From Candidatus Kinetoplastibacterium blastocrithidii (ex Strigomonas culicis) (GTDB lineage: Bacteria; Pseudomonadota; Gammaproteobacteria; Burkholderiales; Burkholderiaceae_B), in the NCBI RefSeq assembly GCF_000319245.1, contig NC_019814.1, forward strand, positions 372,001 through 436,000: 64,000 bases of DNA, read 5' to 3'. Each line of letters begins with the position of its first letter. Positions within the stretch are counted from its first letter, which is position 1. Made by a program: the position numbers and the translations under genes. Under the pieces are notes generated by a model, which saw only the letters and a program-made list of their open reading frames with translations, was not told where the DNA came from and did not search any database. Shown here piece by piece: positions 1 to 9,626 of this stretch.

Positions 1-128
1 AAAATATTGATTGCTCATAGATTTTGTTACATCATTTATATTATTGTTGTTTATTTTGTAATTTTGTATTTAATCAGGTCAGAGATGAATGTTGGTTTTC
101 TTATTTAACAAGTCATGACAGGTAACAC

Positions 129-1289
129 ATGAAAATTCACGAATATCAAGGCAAGGAATTGCTTAGGCAATTTAATGTTACTGTTCCACGAGGTATCCCA
201 GCTTTCTCTGTTGAAGAAGCTGTTTTTGCAGCAGAAAAACTTGGTGGTTCAGCTTGGGTTATTAAAGCTCAGATTCACGCTGGTGGTAGGGGTAAAGGTG
301 GAGGTGTAAAATTAGCCAGATCCTTGGATGAGGTTAAAAAAATATCATCAGAAATTCTAGGAATGCAATTAATAACTCATCAAACTAGTGCTGATGGCCA
401 AAAAGTTCGCAGGCTTTTGGTAGAGGAAGGGGCTGATATAAAAAAAGAGTATTACTTTAGTATAGTAACAGATAGGGGTACTCAGAAAAACTGTATTATG
501 GCTTCTAGCGAAGGCGGTATGGATATAGAAGAAGTTGCAGCAAAAAGCCCAGAAAAAATATTAAAAGTATTTGTCGATCCATCAGAGGGACTGACAAATT
601 TAGAGTCAGAGAAACTAGCACGTGGTATTGGTATCCCAGAGTCTTCAATAAAGAAAGCATCATTAGAATTTATAAAGTTATATAAGACATATTGCGATAC
701 AGATGCATCTTTAGTTGAAATAAATCCTATGATACTTAGCGGTAATGGAGATATAGTTTGTTTAGATGCTAAATTTAACTTTGATTCTAACTCTTTATTT
801 CGTCATCCTGAAATACTTGAGTATAGAGATTTAGATGAAGAAGATCCTTCTGAAATCGAAGCTAGTAAATTTGATCTTGCATATATTCAGTTAGATGGGA
901 ATATAGGTTGTTTGGTAAATGGCGCTGGTCTAGCCATGGCAACCATGGACACAATAAAATTATTTGGCGGTGAGCCTGCAAATTTTCTTGATGTTGGCGG
1001 CGGGGCAACCGCATCTAAAGTTACAGAAGCCTTCAAAATCATGTTAAAAAACAAAGGTGTAAAAGCCATACTTGTTAATATTTTTGGTGGCATTATGCGC
1101 TGTGATGTTATAGCGGAGGGTGTTATTGAGGCATGTAAGGCAGTGAATCTAAAAGTACCTTTGGTTGTTAGGATGAAGGGTACTAACGAAGAATTAGGCA
1201 AGAAAATGTTAGCTGAATCTGGATTGCCTATTATTAGTGCTGATACTATGGCTGAAGCTGCAACTAAAGTTGTTTCTGCTGTTAAATAA
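129..1289 (+). CDS. sucC: Succinyl-CoA synthetase (ADP-forming) beta subunit
   Basis: Beta subunit of cytoplasmic succinyl-CoA synthetase, which interconverts succinyl-CoA and succinate with ADP/ATP. The 386 residues match the usual length (about 388). An N-terminal ATP-grasp domain carries the Gly-rich [12 protein letters not shown] segment near residue 50. The C-terminal CoA-ligase domain carries [12 protein letters not shown] near residue 325. An AGGTAA ribosome site lies just before the ATG. sucD follows after 20 nt, so the two form an operon. In a reduced genome that makes lysine by the succinylase route (dapD, dapE and dapC lie at 30-33 kb), the enzyme may be kept to supply succinyl-CoA; that is inference. 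Identification is secure. Confidence 0.98.
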   Translation: MKIHEYQGKELLRQFNVTVPRGIPAFSVEEAVFAAEKLGGSAWVIKAQIHAGGRGKGGGVKLARSLDEVKKISSEILGMQLITHQTSADGQKVRRLLVEEGADIKKEYYFSIVTDRGTQKNCIMASSEGGMDIEEVAAKSPEKILKVFVDPSEGLTNLESEKLARGIGIPESSIKKASLEFIKLYKTYCDTDASLVEINPMILSGNGDIVCLDAKFNFDSNSLFRHPEILEYRDLDEEDPSEIEASKFDLAYIQLDGNIGCLVNGAGLAMATMDTIKLFGGEPANFLDVGGGATASKVTEAFKIMLKNKGVKAILVNIFGGIMRCDVIAEGVIEACKAVNLKVPLVVRMKGTNEELGKKMLAESGLPIISADTMAEAATKVVSAVK

Positions 1290-1309
1290 AAATTGCCAAG
1301 GATTTATAA

Positions 1310-2191
1310 ATGTCGATTTTAATAAACAAGAATACTAAAGTAATCACTCAGGGTATTACAGGTAAGACAGGGCAGTTTCATACTCGTATGTGTCGTGAGT
1401 ATGCAAACGGCAAGAATGCTTTTGTAGCTGGAGTTAATCCTAAAAAAGCAGGTGAGGATTTTGAGGGAGTTCCAATTTTCTCTTCAGTTAAAGAGGCCAA
1501 GTTACAGACAGGCGCAACAGTATCTGTCATATATGTTCCTCCAGCCGGTGCTGCAGCTGCTATATTAGAGGCTGTTGAAGCAAATCTGGAATTGGTTATC
1601 TGTATAACTGAAGGAATACCAGTTAAGGATATGTTAGAAGTAAAAAACAAGATGTCCTCTACTAATAGTAAAACTTTACTTTTAGGTCCTAATTGTCCTG
1701 GTCTTATTACTCCAGATGAAATTAAAATAGGAATTATGCCTGGACATATACATAGGAAAGGTCGCATCGGTGTAGTTAGTCGTTCTGGCACATTAACATA
1801 TGAGGCTGTTGCCCAGGTTACAGAGCTTGGTCTTGGTCAATCTAGTGCTGTTGGCATAGGAGGTGATCCTATAAATGGTTTGAAACATATAGATATATTA
1901 AGACTTTTTAATGATGATCCAGATACAGATGCTGTAATTATGATTGGAGAAATCGGAGGTCCTGATGAAGTTAATGCAGCTATTTGGGCAAAGGACAATA
2001 TGAAAAAACCAGTTGTTGGATTTATTGCTGGAGTTACTGCTCCTCCTGGAAAAAGGATGGGGCATGCTGGTGCTTTAATATCTGGTGGAGCTGATACAGC
2101 TGCGGCTAAACTAGAAGTAATGGAAGAGTGTGGCATAAGAACTACAAGAGACCCGTCAGAAATGGGTAAATTGCTTAAGTCTGTTCTTTAG
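1310..2191 (+). CDS. sucD: Succinyl-CoA synthetase alpha subunit
   Basis: Alpha subunit of succinyl-CoA synthetase, partner of the upstream sucC product. It binds CoA through an N-terminal Rossmann domain (ITQGITGKTGQFHT near residue 15) and carries the phosphohistidine loop GKRMGHAGALISGG near residue 250, whose His is phosphorylated during catalysis. Its 293 residues are the normal family length. It is the last gene of the sucCD operon; a strong intrinsic terminator begins 2 nt after the stop codon. Nothing is degraded or unusual. Confidence 0.98.
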   Translation: MSILINKNTKVITQGITGKTGQFHTRMCREYANGKNAFVAGVNPKKAGEDFEGVPIFSSVKEAKLQTGATVSVIYVPPAGAAAAILEAVEANLELVICITEGIPVKDMLEVKNKMSSTNSKTLLLGPNCPGLITPDEIKIGIMPGHIHRKGRIGVVSRSGTLTYEAVAQVTELGLGQSSAVGIGGDPINGLKHIDILRLFNDDPDTDAVIMIGEIGGPDEVNAAIWAKDNMKKPVVGFIAGVTAPPGKRMGHAGALISGGADTAAAKLEVMEECGIRTTRDPSEMGKLLKSVL

Positions 2192-2193
2192 TA

Positions 2194-2232
2194 AAAAAGC
2201 CGAGGATTTATTTTATATAACCTCGGCTTTTT
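2194..2232 (+). terminator. Intrinsic terminator of sucCD
   Basis: Perfect 12-bp inverted repeat AAAAAGCCGAGG / CCTCGGCTTTTT (2194-2205 and 2221-2232) with a 15-nt loop and terminal T-run, directly after the sucD stop. The A and T tails are symmetrical, so it could terminate from both sides. Confidence 0.9.
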
Positions 2233-2402
2233 AGTGCATATATTGTCGCAGTTGATTTTTTAAGACGTTTTGTTATTGGATTGTTTGGCATGTTAGTAAA
2301 ATCTGCTGAATATTTTTGGTGACGGTATTAAGAAATTTATTATCGCTTCATAATATTTTTTCTTAAAGATGTTTTTAATAATATTTTTATAACATTAATG
2401 AA

Positions 2403-3317
2403 ATGAATAAAAAAATAACTATAGCTACTCGTGCTAGCAAACTTGCTTCAGCACAGGCAGAGCATGTTCGTGATCTTATAAAATCCTTATATCCAGAGAT
2501 AGTTGTTGATTTTTTAGTTATAGTGACTCAAGGAGATAAAATACTTGATAGATCGCTCGCTAAAGTTGGAGGTAAGGGTCTATTTGTAAAGGAAATTGAA
2601 TTAGCTTTATTAAATGGCGATGCTGATATGGCTGTTCATTCTATGAAGGATGTGCCGGCTGATATGACCGATTCCTTAGACATATGCTCTATTTTGAAAA
2701 GACATGATTCAAGGGATGTTTTTATATCTAATAAATATTCTTCTTTAGATGATTTGCCATTTGATGCAGTTGTGGGCACGTCTAGTTTACGTAGAGAAGC
2801 TCAATTAAAGTCTGTATATTCTATTTCTATTAAATGCTTAAGAGGTAATGTGGATTCTAGGCTAAAGAAACTGGACGATGGTGATTATTCTGGTATAGTG
2901 CTAGCAGCAGCCGGATTGGAAAGAATTAATTTAGGCCATCGCATATCATCTTATATAGATCCTAGTATTAGCTTGCCAGCCGCTGGTCAGGGAGCAATAG
3001 GCATACAAATTAGAGAGGATAGAAGTGATATTAGAAGTTTAGTCTCATCTTTGTCTTGCATCGATACTACTTTTTGTGTTAAAGCAGAGAGAATTGTTAT
3101 GAAGGTGTTGGGAGGGTCGTGTCAGGTTCCATTAGCTGCTAATGCTTATATAAAAGGTGGGAATATTTTTCTAAAGGCAATGGTTTCTTCTGTAGATGGG
3201 AAAAAAGTTATTCGTTCGCAAGGATCTGATAACGTTGATAATTGGCAAATTCTTGGCGAATGTGTGGCTAATGATCTACTGGATAATGGCGCATATGAGA
3301 TTTTGCATAGTGTTTAG
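2403..3317 (+). CDS. hemC: Hydroxymethylbilane synthase (porphobilinogen deaminase)
   Basis: Cytoplasmic enzyme that polymerises four porphobilinogen units into hydroxymethylbilane, the third common step of tetrapyrrole synthesis. The 304-residue protein has the substrate-binding segments GTSSLRREAQL (about 125-135) and LRGNVDSRLKKL (about 146-157). Cys240 in LGGSCQVPLAA is the attachment site for the dipyrromethane cofactor. hemD follows after a short gap, then hemX- and hemY-like genes, the usual proteobacterial hem cluster. Retaining heme synthesis fits a symbiont of a heme-auxotrophic trypanosomatid, which is inference from the organism guess. Confidence 0.97.
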   Translation: MNKKITIATRASKLASAQAEHVRDLIKSLYPEIVVDFLVIVTQGDKILDRSLAKVGGKGLFVKEIELALLNGDADMAVHSMKDVPADMTDSLDICSILKRHDSRDVFISNKYSSLDDLPFDAVVGTSSLRREAQLKSVYSISIKCLRGNVDSRLKKLDDGDYSGIVLAAAGLERINLGHRISSYIDPSISLPAAGQGAIGIQIREDRSDIRSLVSSLSCIDTTFCVKAERIVMKVLGGSCQVPLAANAYIKGGNIFLKAMVSSVDGKKVIRSQGSDNVDNWQILGECVANDLLDNGAYEILHSV

Positions 3318-3359
3318 TTAGGCATTTCATTTGTATGATTTTTTGTAATATTGGAATGT

Positions 3360-4154
3360 ATGTTAGCTCAAAAAGTTTTTATTCTAACAAGACCGAATAG
3401 TAATAAAATACTATCCGATAGTCTTAACGATGCTGGTTTTGAAACTTTATCTCTTCCTTCTTTAAAAATTAAACCTTTTGATCTAAAGGATGTACCCTTT
3501 CCAGGGATTTATGATTTTATTTTTTTTTCAAGTGGCAATGCTGTTAGATGTTATCTAATTCTGTTAAATAAGATTTATGGAACCATAGAATGGCCTTCAA
3601 GCACGATAGTTGTTACGGTGGGGGTTGCAACTGCTAATAGTTTTCGTTCCTCTGATTTAATTAATATTGGCTCATTGACAGTATTGAGTCCAAATTCTTC
3701 TGCTTTGCAGATTGATTCTGAATCATTGTGGGATGTTTTAAAAAGACAGTGTTTGCATGGCAAAAGATTTCTTTTTGTTAGAGGATCAACAGGTAGAGAT
3801 TGGCTTATTAACAAAGTTTCTGAGTATTGTGAGGTGGATTTGTGTTCTGTGTATTTTAGAGATAATGTAGAATGGTCTTGTTATGATTCAGGGAGATTAA
3901 AAGTCATATCAGAAAGATCTGCTATAACTGTATGGCTTTTCACTAGTATAGAGAGTATTGAGGCAACTATCAGAAATATAGTTCTTTTGAATCTTGAAGA
4001 TTGGTTTAGTAGTTGTAGATTTATAGTTACACATCAGAGAATTTACAATTTTCTATCTAGTTATTTTATCAAATGTATTGGTTTTAACAAAGTTGTGATA
4101 AAAGAGTGTTTGCCTTATGACGAGTCTATTATTATGGCATGTAAGAGTATTTAA
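3360..4154 (+). CDS. hemD: Uroporphyrinogen-III synthase
   Basis: Cyclises hydroxymethylbilane to uroporphyrinogen III with inversion of ring D. HemD is a poorly conserved family, so the call rests on position after hemC and before hemX/hemY, length (264 residues) and family-like segments: VFILTRPN at the N-terminus, FSSGNAVRCY (around 60-70), LFVRG and VWLFTSIESIEA. I chose ATG 3360 over the in-frame TTG 3351 because GGA lies just upstream and the protein then begins MLAQKVFILTRP. The sequence is divergent and Ile/Phe-rich, as usual in AT-rich symbionts. Confidence 0.88.
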   Translation: MLAQKVFILTRPNSNKILSDSLNDAGFETLSLPSLKIKPFDLKDVPFPGIYDFIFFSSGNAVRCYLILLNKIYGTIEWPSSTIVVTVGVATANSFRSSDLINIGSLTVLSPNSSALQIDSESLWDVLKRQCLHGKRFLFVRGSTGRDWLINKVSEYCEVDLCSVYFRDNVEWSCYDSGRLKVISERSAITVWLFTSIESIEATIRNIVLLNLEDWFSSCRFIVTHQRIYNFLSSYFIKCIGFNKVVIKECLPYDESIIMACKSI

Positions 4155-4241
4155 TTTAGTAAGCTTTCAGATAGATGCTTTATGATTTTAAAAATAGAAT
4201 TTCTCTATAATTTTTTAAGAATACTGGAAATGTAATTAGCT

Positions 4242-5228
4242 ATGCATTATTTTAAAAAAGTATCATTATTCTTATTTCTCTTCTTTGTTTTTTCTGTTTT
4301 ATTTTTTTTCCTAAAAAAGCAATTAACTGAGTATATTGAATTTGAAAAATTAGAAAATATCAAGAGAATTAATTCATTGGAAGAAAAGATAATAAGTCAT
4401 GATAATGATTTATTATACAAAGCTAATAAATTATTTAATGACATAAAACATAAACAAGATTATTTAGTTCATTTATCTAGTTCAACAAAGGATGAATTAT
4501 TGTTAAGGGAAATAGATAGGTTGTTGTTTATTGCTAACTGCCAATTATCAATCAGCAATAATATTGAAGGAGCTGCGTTTACGCTGGAATCTATTATATT
4601 ATTTATAAACGAAGTTTCGCCTAATAATTTATTATTTAATAAATTAATGGAGGATATTAGAATAGATTTATTTGCATTGCGCAAATCTCATGCTGTTGAT
4701 TTTTCAGAAAGCATTGACAAGCTTAACCGTTTATCTGATTTGATAAAGATAGGTTTTATTGATAAAAAAATATCAGATCTTCGAGATGAGGATATTAGAG
4801 CTAATTATGAAGATAATCATGGCTCGTATCAAGTTAATTCCTTTCATTTTTGGATGAACAAGTTTTTTGATGTTCTAAATCGAGTCATGAGATCATTGGT
4901 AGTTAAATTGTCAAATGTTTTGGAGCTAAGGAAAATTGACAGTTTACCAGATATTAGCCATAAAAATATAAATCTGTTATTATCCCAGCAAATATCCATA
5001 GCACAATTTTCTTTAGTTGCAAACCAACCGTCTTTGTTAAAATCTAGCATTAACTGTATTACAGAAACAATAAATACATTTTTTGACCTTAATTCTATTA
5101 AAGTTATAGAAGCTTTATCCCTGGCAGGTGATATTAATTCTTTAAACATTGAAAATAAGATTCCTGATATATCTAGAAGCTTAAATAGCATAAAAAAAAT
5201 ATGTTGTTCCAATATAATCAATAATTAA
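4242..5228 (+). CDS. hemX: HemX-like membrane-anchored protein
   Basis: A 328-residue protein with one N-terminal hydrophobic segment (about residues 8-25, rich in Leu and Phe) followed by a long, mostly helical, probably extracytoplasmic region with coiled-coil character. Position between hemD and hemY matches HemX, annotated in Proteobacteria as uroporphyrinogen-III C-methyltransferase-like although its biochemical role is unclear. It has no SAM-dependent methyltransferase motif, so methylation should not be inferred. It is a little shorter than typical HemX. hemY follows after 17 nt, so the two are probably cotranscribed. The family assignment depends mainly on synteny. Confidence 0.72.
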   Translation: MHYFKKVSLFLFLFFVFSVLFFFLKKQLTEYIEFEKLENIKRINSLEEKIISHDNDLLYKANKLFNDIKHKQDYLVHLSSSTKDELLLREIDRLLFIANCQLSISNNIEGAAFTLESIILFINEVSPNNLLFNKLMEDIRIDLFALRKSHAVDFSESIDKLNRLSDLIKIGFIDKKISDLRDEDIRANYEDNHGSYQVNSFHFWMNKFFDVLNRVMRSLVVKLSNVLELRKIDSLPDISHKNINLLLSQQISIAQFSLVANQPSLLKSSINCITETINTFFDLNSIKVIEALSLAGDINSLNIENKIPDISRSLNSIKKICCSNIINN

Positions 5229-5245
5229 GTATGGATGTTTGATAT

Positions 5246-6646
5246 ATGCGTTCTTGGTTTCGTAAACTCATTATAGTGTTTGTTATGTTTTTGCTAAGTT
5301 TATCTTTTCCTGGAAATAATAACAATTATGTCACAGTGGTATTAGATTCTTGGCATCTGCGTTTATCATTAATACCAGCCTTTTTTATAGCAATATTTTT
5401 AAATCTATTTCTTTATTCTATATTCAGATTGTTCTATTATTTTTTAACTATTTTGCCTAGAATTAATTCGTATAGGAAAAAGAAATTATTTGAATCTAAT
5501 AGAAGAAGTATTGAGAAAGGATTGTTATTTTTTTTAGAAAATAGATTTTCCGAGGCATTGGATATATTTTTAAGACTAATATATTCTGATATTGGCATAC
5601 GATCAAAAATTATTATTGTGTTGTGTTCTGCTAAAGCATATTTTTTGTTAGGACAGAATGATAAGTCTATGGAAATGATAAAATATGCAGAAAAGATATC
5701 AAACAATAATCCAGAGTTTCTTGAGGATGTATTAACATTAAAGACGTCTATTCTAATCGACATGAAATTGCCAAAAGATGCTGCTGATTGTTTATTAAAG
5801 CTTAACAGCATAATAGAGGTTCAATACCCTATTGTTCTTCAGCTATCATTAAAAGTAGAAATTATGTTGGGAAATCATACTAAAGCAATTGATAATGCTA
5901 GGTTATTGTTATATGACAATGGTATAGATAAAAATTATTTATATGAGGCAATAAATAATTCTGGATCTGAGCTTTTAAAAGACATGATAAATAAAGGTTT
6001 ACCATTGAAACAGCAATGGAAAAATTTTACTCATAATGAACGCATGTTGCCTGAAATAGCTTTAGTCTATTCTAGAGCTCTTATTGCTAATGGAAATTAT
6101 TCTGAATCAGAAAAATTGCTAGAGCTGGTTCTTTCCAAGAAACTTAATAATGATATATTATACGAATACACAAAATGTAAATCAGATCAAGTCTCTCATC
6201 GTTTATCAAAAGTTGAATATTGGATAGAAATTTATGGGGATAGTCCAGATTTATTAAATGCACTAGGTATTTTATGTTTGCATTCTCAATTATGGGGGCA
6301 AGCGGAGTATTATTTTTCTAAGAGTTTGGATATAAGAGATGATGCTCAAATCCATATGTTGTTTGGTATTATGTACAAATGTCTTAATAGGGAAGAGGAT
6401 ACGATAATCCAACTATTTAAGTCGTTAAAGAGTACTGATAGTTTGTTTATTCCAGAAATAGTTAATAGTTATAGATCATCGTTGGATGGATTAACTAATA
6501 ATTCAAATAATAAGGAATTTCATGAGTATTCAGATAATATAATAAGTAGTCATGAGCAGTACGTAGATGATCAGTATTTTGATAGTGCCCCCTTGCCTGG
6601 ATCGTTTTTTGATAATCTAGAGGATTTAAAAACAAATAAAGATTAG
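5246..6646 (+). CDS. hemY: HemY-like TPR membrane protein
   Basis: A 466-residue protein with two hydrophobic segments in its first 75 residues, then a soluble helical region with TPR-like repeats (for example AKAYFLLGQNDKSMEMI near 130 and LNALGILCLHSQLWGQAEYYF near 335-355). This is the architecture of proteobacterial HemY, an inner-membrane protein placed after hemX. It is unrelated to the Gram-positive protoporphyrinogen oxidase of the same name. In E. coli this family is linked to late heme steps, but the function is not settled. The Asn/Ser-rich C-terminus is less conserved. Confidence 0.82.
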   Translation: MRSWFRKLIIVFVMFLLSLSFPGNNNNYVTVVLDSWHLRLSLIPAFFIAIFLNLFLYSIFRLFYYFLTILPRINSYRKKKLFESNRRSIEKGLLFFLENRFSEALDIFLRLIYSDIGIRSKIIIVLCSAKAYFLLGQNDKSMEMIKYAEKISNNNPEFLEDVLTLKTSILIDMKLPKDAADCLLKLNSIIEVQYPIVLQLSLKVEIMLGNHTKAIDNARLLLYDNGIDKNYLYEAINNSGSELLKDMINKGLPLKQQWKNFTHNERMLPEIALVYSRALIANGNYSESEKLLELVLSKKLNNDILYEYTKCKSDQVSHRLSKVEYWIEIYGDSPDLLNALGILCLHSQLWGQAEYYFSKSLDIRDDAQIHMLFGIMYKCLNREEDTIIQLFKSLKSTDSLFIPEIVNSYRSSLDGLTNNSNNKEFHEYSDNIISSHEQYVDDQYFDSAPLPGSFFDNLEDLKTNKD

Positions 6647-6697
6647 TTCTGTGATAAATTAATAGTCAAATTTTTATTTTTTAAGGGTTATGTTTTT

Positions 6698-7237
6698 ATG
6701 AGTTTAAATAATGTTGCATCTGGTAATAATATTCCAGAAGAGTTTAATGTGATTATAGAAATATCAATGAATTCAATGCCAGTTAAATATGAGGTTGATA
6801 AAGAGACTGGTGCTATTTTTGTAGATCGTTTCATACTAACATCAATGAATTATCCATGTAACTATGGATATATACCTGGAACTTTATCTAAAGATGGAGA
6901 TCCATCCGATGTGCTTGTGATTACACCATTCCCTGTGCAAGCAGGATCCGTTATTAGATGTAGAGCTATTGGAATGTTGGAGATGGAAGATGAGTCTGGT
7001 GTTGATGCAAAAATATTGGCGCTTCCTATAAGTAAGATATACGCTACATACAGCAATATTAGTTCATACATCGATCTTCCAGAAAATGAAATAAGGCGCA
7101 TACAACATTTTTTTGAGCATTATAAAGATTTGGAGAAAGGGAAATGGGTCAAAGTAAAAGGCTGGAGAGATAATAAAAGTGCGCATGAGGAAATTATGAG
7201 TAGTATTAGATTTTATGAAAGTCAAAGAAATCTATAG
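6698..7237 (+). CDS. ppa: Inorganic pyrophosphatase
   Basis: Soluble family I pyrophosphatase that hydrolyses PPi and pulls biosynthetic reactions forward. The 179 residues match bacterial Ppa. Visible motifs include the substrate Lys/Tyr segment [12 protein letters not shown], the [13 protein letters not shown] loop, the metal-binding signature DGDPSDVLV (around residues 65-73) and DAKILALP near 105. All core Asp residues expected in the signature are present. It sits between the hem cluster and dusA on the same strand, with 51 nt upstream, and may have its own promoter. Confidence 0.97.
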   Translation: MSLNNVASGNNIPEEFNVIIEISMNSMPVKYEVDKETGAIFVDRFILTSMNYPCNYGYIPGTLSKDGDPSDVLVITPFPVQAGSVIRCRAIGMLEMEDESGVDAKILALPISKIYATYSNISSYIDLPENEIRRIQHFFEHYKDLEKGKWVKVKGWRDNKSAHEEIMSSIRFYESQRNL

Positions 7238-7305
7238 CTATATAGTAAGTGTTATTTATAATAGGCTACTATGCTCTGAGTTTAAAATCATTATCAGTTA
7301 TAAGA

Positions 7306-8301
7306 GTGGAAACTATCAATAGAGATGCTTGGAAATTTTGTGTTGCTCCAATGTTGGGTGTAACTAATAGGCATTGCCGTTTTCTTTATAGGTGTTTAAA
7401 TTCGCATATTCGTTTGTACACAGAGATGGTAACTACTGCTGCCCTAATGAGAAGCAAGGATATTTTCCATAGATATTTAGACTTTGACGAATCTCAGCAT
7501 CCTGTTGTTCTTCAGATAGGTGGTAATAATCCTTTTGATTTGGCAAAATCAGCTCGTATCGGGGAGAGTTGCGGTTATGATGAAATTAATATAAATTGTG
7601 GTTGCCCATCAAGAAGAGTCGTAAGTGGTTCATTTGGTGCTTGCTTAATGAAAGATGTTGATCTAGTCTCAGATTGTTTGAAGGCTATAATGGATTCTGT
7701 TAGTATCCCTGTATCAATAAAGCATCGTATTGGGATAGATAATGTTGACTCTTATCAGTTTGTTAGGGATTTCGTTGGTGAAATCCATAATACTGGTTGT
7801 AAAATATTCATAGTTCATGCAAGAAATGCTATTTTAAATGGTCTTTCTCCTAAAAAAAATAGGGATATTCCTATTCTAAAATATGATTATGTATATAACT
7901 TAAAAAAAGATTTCCCGGATGCTGTAATCATTTTAAATGGGGGCATATCTGGTATAAGCTCTGTGAAGAATGTAGAAAATTTTGTTGATGGGGTTATGAT
8001 TGGACGTTATATTATGTCTAACCCACTTTTTTTGTTGGATATAGGATCTATTTTTTATAAAGAAAATAAAGTTAATTATGATAATTTAATAAATAATTTA
8101 ATTAAATATGCTGATAGGGAAACAAGTAATGGAGTGCCACTTCGTGTTATAGTTAAACCGATGCTCAATTTATTTAAAGGCACTACTGGTGCTGGTTTGT
8201 GGCGCAGAATGTTATCAAATACAGTATCTTTATCAAAAAATGATCCAGGGCTAATATCTATGGCATGGGATGCTATAGGTGATAAGACTGTCATTTTGTA
8301 G
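7306..8301 (+). CDS. dusA: tRNA-dihydrouridine(20/20a) synthase DusA
   Basis: FMN-dependent enzyme that reduces uridines in the tRNA D-loop. The DusA signature is clear: FCVAPMLGVTNRHCRF at the N-terminus, YTEMVTTAAL, then INCGCPSRRVVSGSFGACLM with the catalytic Cys, and ILNGGISG of the TIM-barrel phosphate site. No ATG lies near the conserved N-terminus. GTG 7306 gives METINRDAWKFCVAPM and is my choice; the in-frame GTG 7249 adds 19 unconserved residues. There is no strong ribosome site for either. It follows ppa closely. Confidence 0.93.
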   Translation: METINRDAWKFCVAPMLGVTNRHCRFLYRCLNSHIRLYTEMVTTAALMRSKDIFHRYLDFDESQHPVVLQIGGNNPFDLAKSARIGESCGYDEININCGCPSRRVVSGSFGACLMKDVDLVSDCLKAIMDSVSIPVSIKHRIGIDNVDSYQFVRDFVGEIHNTGCKIFIVHARNAILNGLSPKKNRDIPILKYDYVYNLKKDFPDAVIILNGGISGISSVKNVENFVDGVMIGRYIMSNPLFLLDIGSIFYKENKVNYDNLINNLIKYADRETSNGVPLRVIVKPMLNLFKGTTGAGLWRRMLSNTVSLSKNDPGLISMAWDAIGDKTVIL

Positions 8302-8452
8302 TATTTGCAACAAGTTTTTATTTTTTTGATTTTCGTGCTTAATTTTCTTAATCATAATATTCTGCTAATTTGTTTTATAAATTAATAATTTATTATGCTT
8401 TTTATCAAAAGATTAGTATGTGTCTTTAAAATGGCAGTTTATTATGATTATA

Positions 8453-8476
8453 TTTTAATAGTAATTTTAATAGTAA
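8453..8476 (+). repeat. 12-bp tandem duplication upstream of aroC
   Basis: Two exact copies of TTTTAATAGTAA lie side by side (8453-8464 and 8465-8476), about 40 nt before the aroC start. They sit in a 212-bp AT-rich spacer (8302-8513) that otherwise shows no gene. This may be replication slippage in AT-rich DNA or a spacer within the aroC promoter region. Confidence 0.75.
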
Positions 8477-8513
8477 TTAAGTGAATAATTTAACACATTT
8501 TATGCGATAAGAT

Positions 8514-9572
8514 ATGTCTGGTAATTCTTTAGGTAAGTTGTTTTGCGTAACTAATTTTGGTGAGTCTCATGGTCCTGCCATTGGATGTATAGTTGATGGA
8601 TGTCCACCTGGCATGAAGCTTGATGTTTCTGACATACAGAATGAGTTAGACAGGCGTCGTCCTGGCACATCCCGTCATGTTACTCAAAGGCAAGAAGAAG
8701 ATAAAGTTGAAATTTTATCAGGAATATATGATGGCCAGACAACTGGGGCTCCTATTGGTTTACTTATAAGAAATACAGATGCTCGTAGTAAAGATTACGC
8801 TAATATAGAGGATACTTTTAGACCTGGTCATGCTGATTATACTTATTGGCATAAGTATGGGATTAGGGATCCAAGAGGGGGGGGCCGGTCTTCAGCAAGA
8901 TTGACAGCTCCTACCGTTGCTGCTGGCGCGATTGCTAAAAAGTGGCTTTCCAAAAATAAAAATATTATTATTCGTGGATATATGAGTCAATTAGGCGCTA
9001 TAAAAATACCTTTTGTATCTTGGGATGAGATAGACAATCCTTTTTTTTCTCCAAATAAGAGAATAGTTCATGAACTTGAAGCCTATATGGATGATTTACG
9101 AAAAAGTGGCAATTCTGTTGGATCTCGTATAGAAATATTAGCGGAGAATCTACCATGTGGTTTAGGTGAGCCTATTTACGATAGGTTAGATTCTGACATA
9201 GCCCATATAATGATGGGATTGAATGCTGTAAAAGGAATTTCAATAGGGGCTGGTTTTGATTGTATATCTCAGCTCGGATCAGTTCATGGTGATGAGATCA
9301 CACCAGATGGTTTTTTAACTAACAATGCTGGTGGCATATTGGGTGGTATTTCAACTGGTCAGGATATTACTGTTTCTTTAGCCATTAAGCCTACTTCTAG
9401 CATAAGGGTAGCAAAAAAATCTGTAGACACAAAGAATAATCCTTGTTTAGTGCAAACATTTGGTCGACATGATCCATGTGTTGGTATAAGAGCTGTTCCT
9501 ATAGGAGAAGCTATGCTGGCGATAGTTCTTATGGATCATGTTTTAAGATACAGAGGCCAGTGTGGTTCATAA
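8514..9572 (+). CDS. aroC: Chorismate synthase
   Basis: Last enzyme of the shikimate pathway: converts EPSP to chorismate with reduced FMN as catalyst. The 352-residue protein shows the family signatures [18 protein letters not shown] near residue 16, [14 protein letters not shown] (around 105-118), [12 protein letters not shown] (around 122-133) and, near the C-terminus, [19 protein letters not shown]. Length is standard. A gap of over 200 nt precedes it and leuC follows after 54 nt. It supplies precursors for the aromatic amino acids, which the symbiont probably makes (trpF lies nearby); that last step is inference. Confidence 0.98.
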   Translation: MSGNSLGKLFCVTNFGESHGPAIGCIVDGCPPGMKLDVSDIQNELDRRRPGTSRHVTQRQEEDKVEILSGIYDGQTTGAPIGLLIRNTDARSKDYANIEDTFRPGHADYTYWHKYGIRDPRGGGRSSARLTAPTVAAGAIAKKWLSKNKNIIIRGYMSQLGAIKIPFVSWDEIDNPFFSPNKRIVHELEAYMDDLRKSGNSVGSRIEILAENLPCGLGEPIYDRLDSDIAHIMMGLNAVKGISIGAGFDCISQLGSVHGDEITPDGFLTNNAGGILGGISTGQDITVSLAIKPTSSIRVAKKSVDTKNNPCLVQTFGRHDPCVGIRAVPIGEAMLAIVLMDHVLRYRGQCGS

Positions 9573-9626
9573 ATATAGTTTATACTTAATATGATTTTTT
9601 ATAATTATTGTTTTTAAGAGGTTTTT

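Noticed and set aside
1-128. Possible end of another gene before sucC
   Set aside because: Too short and without a readable conserved tail; treated as the sucC leader.
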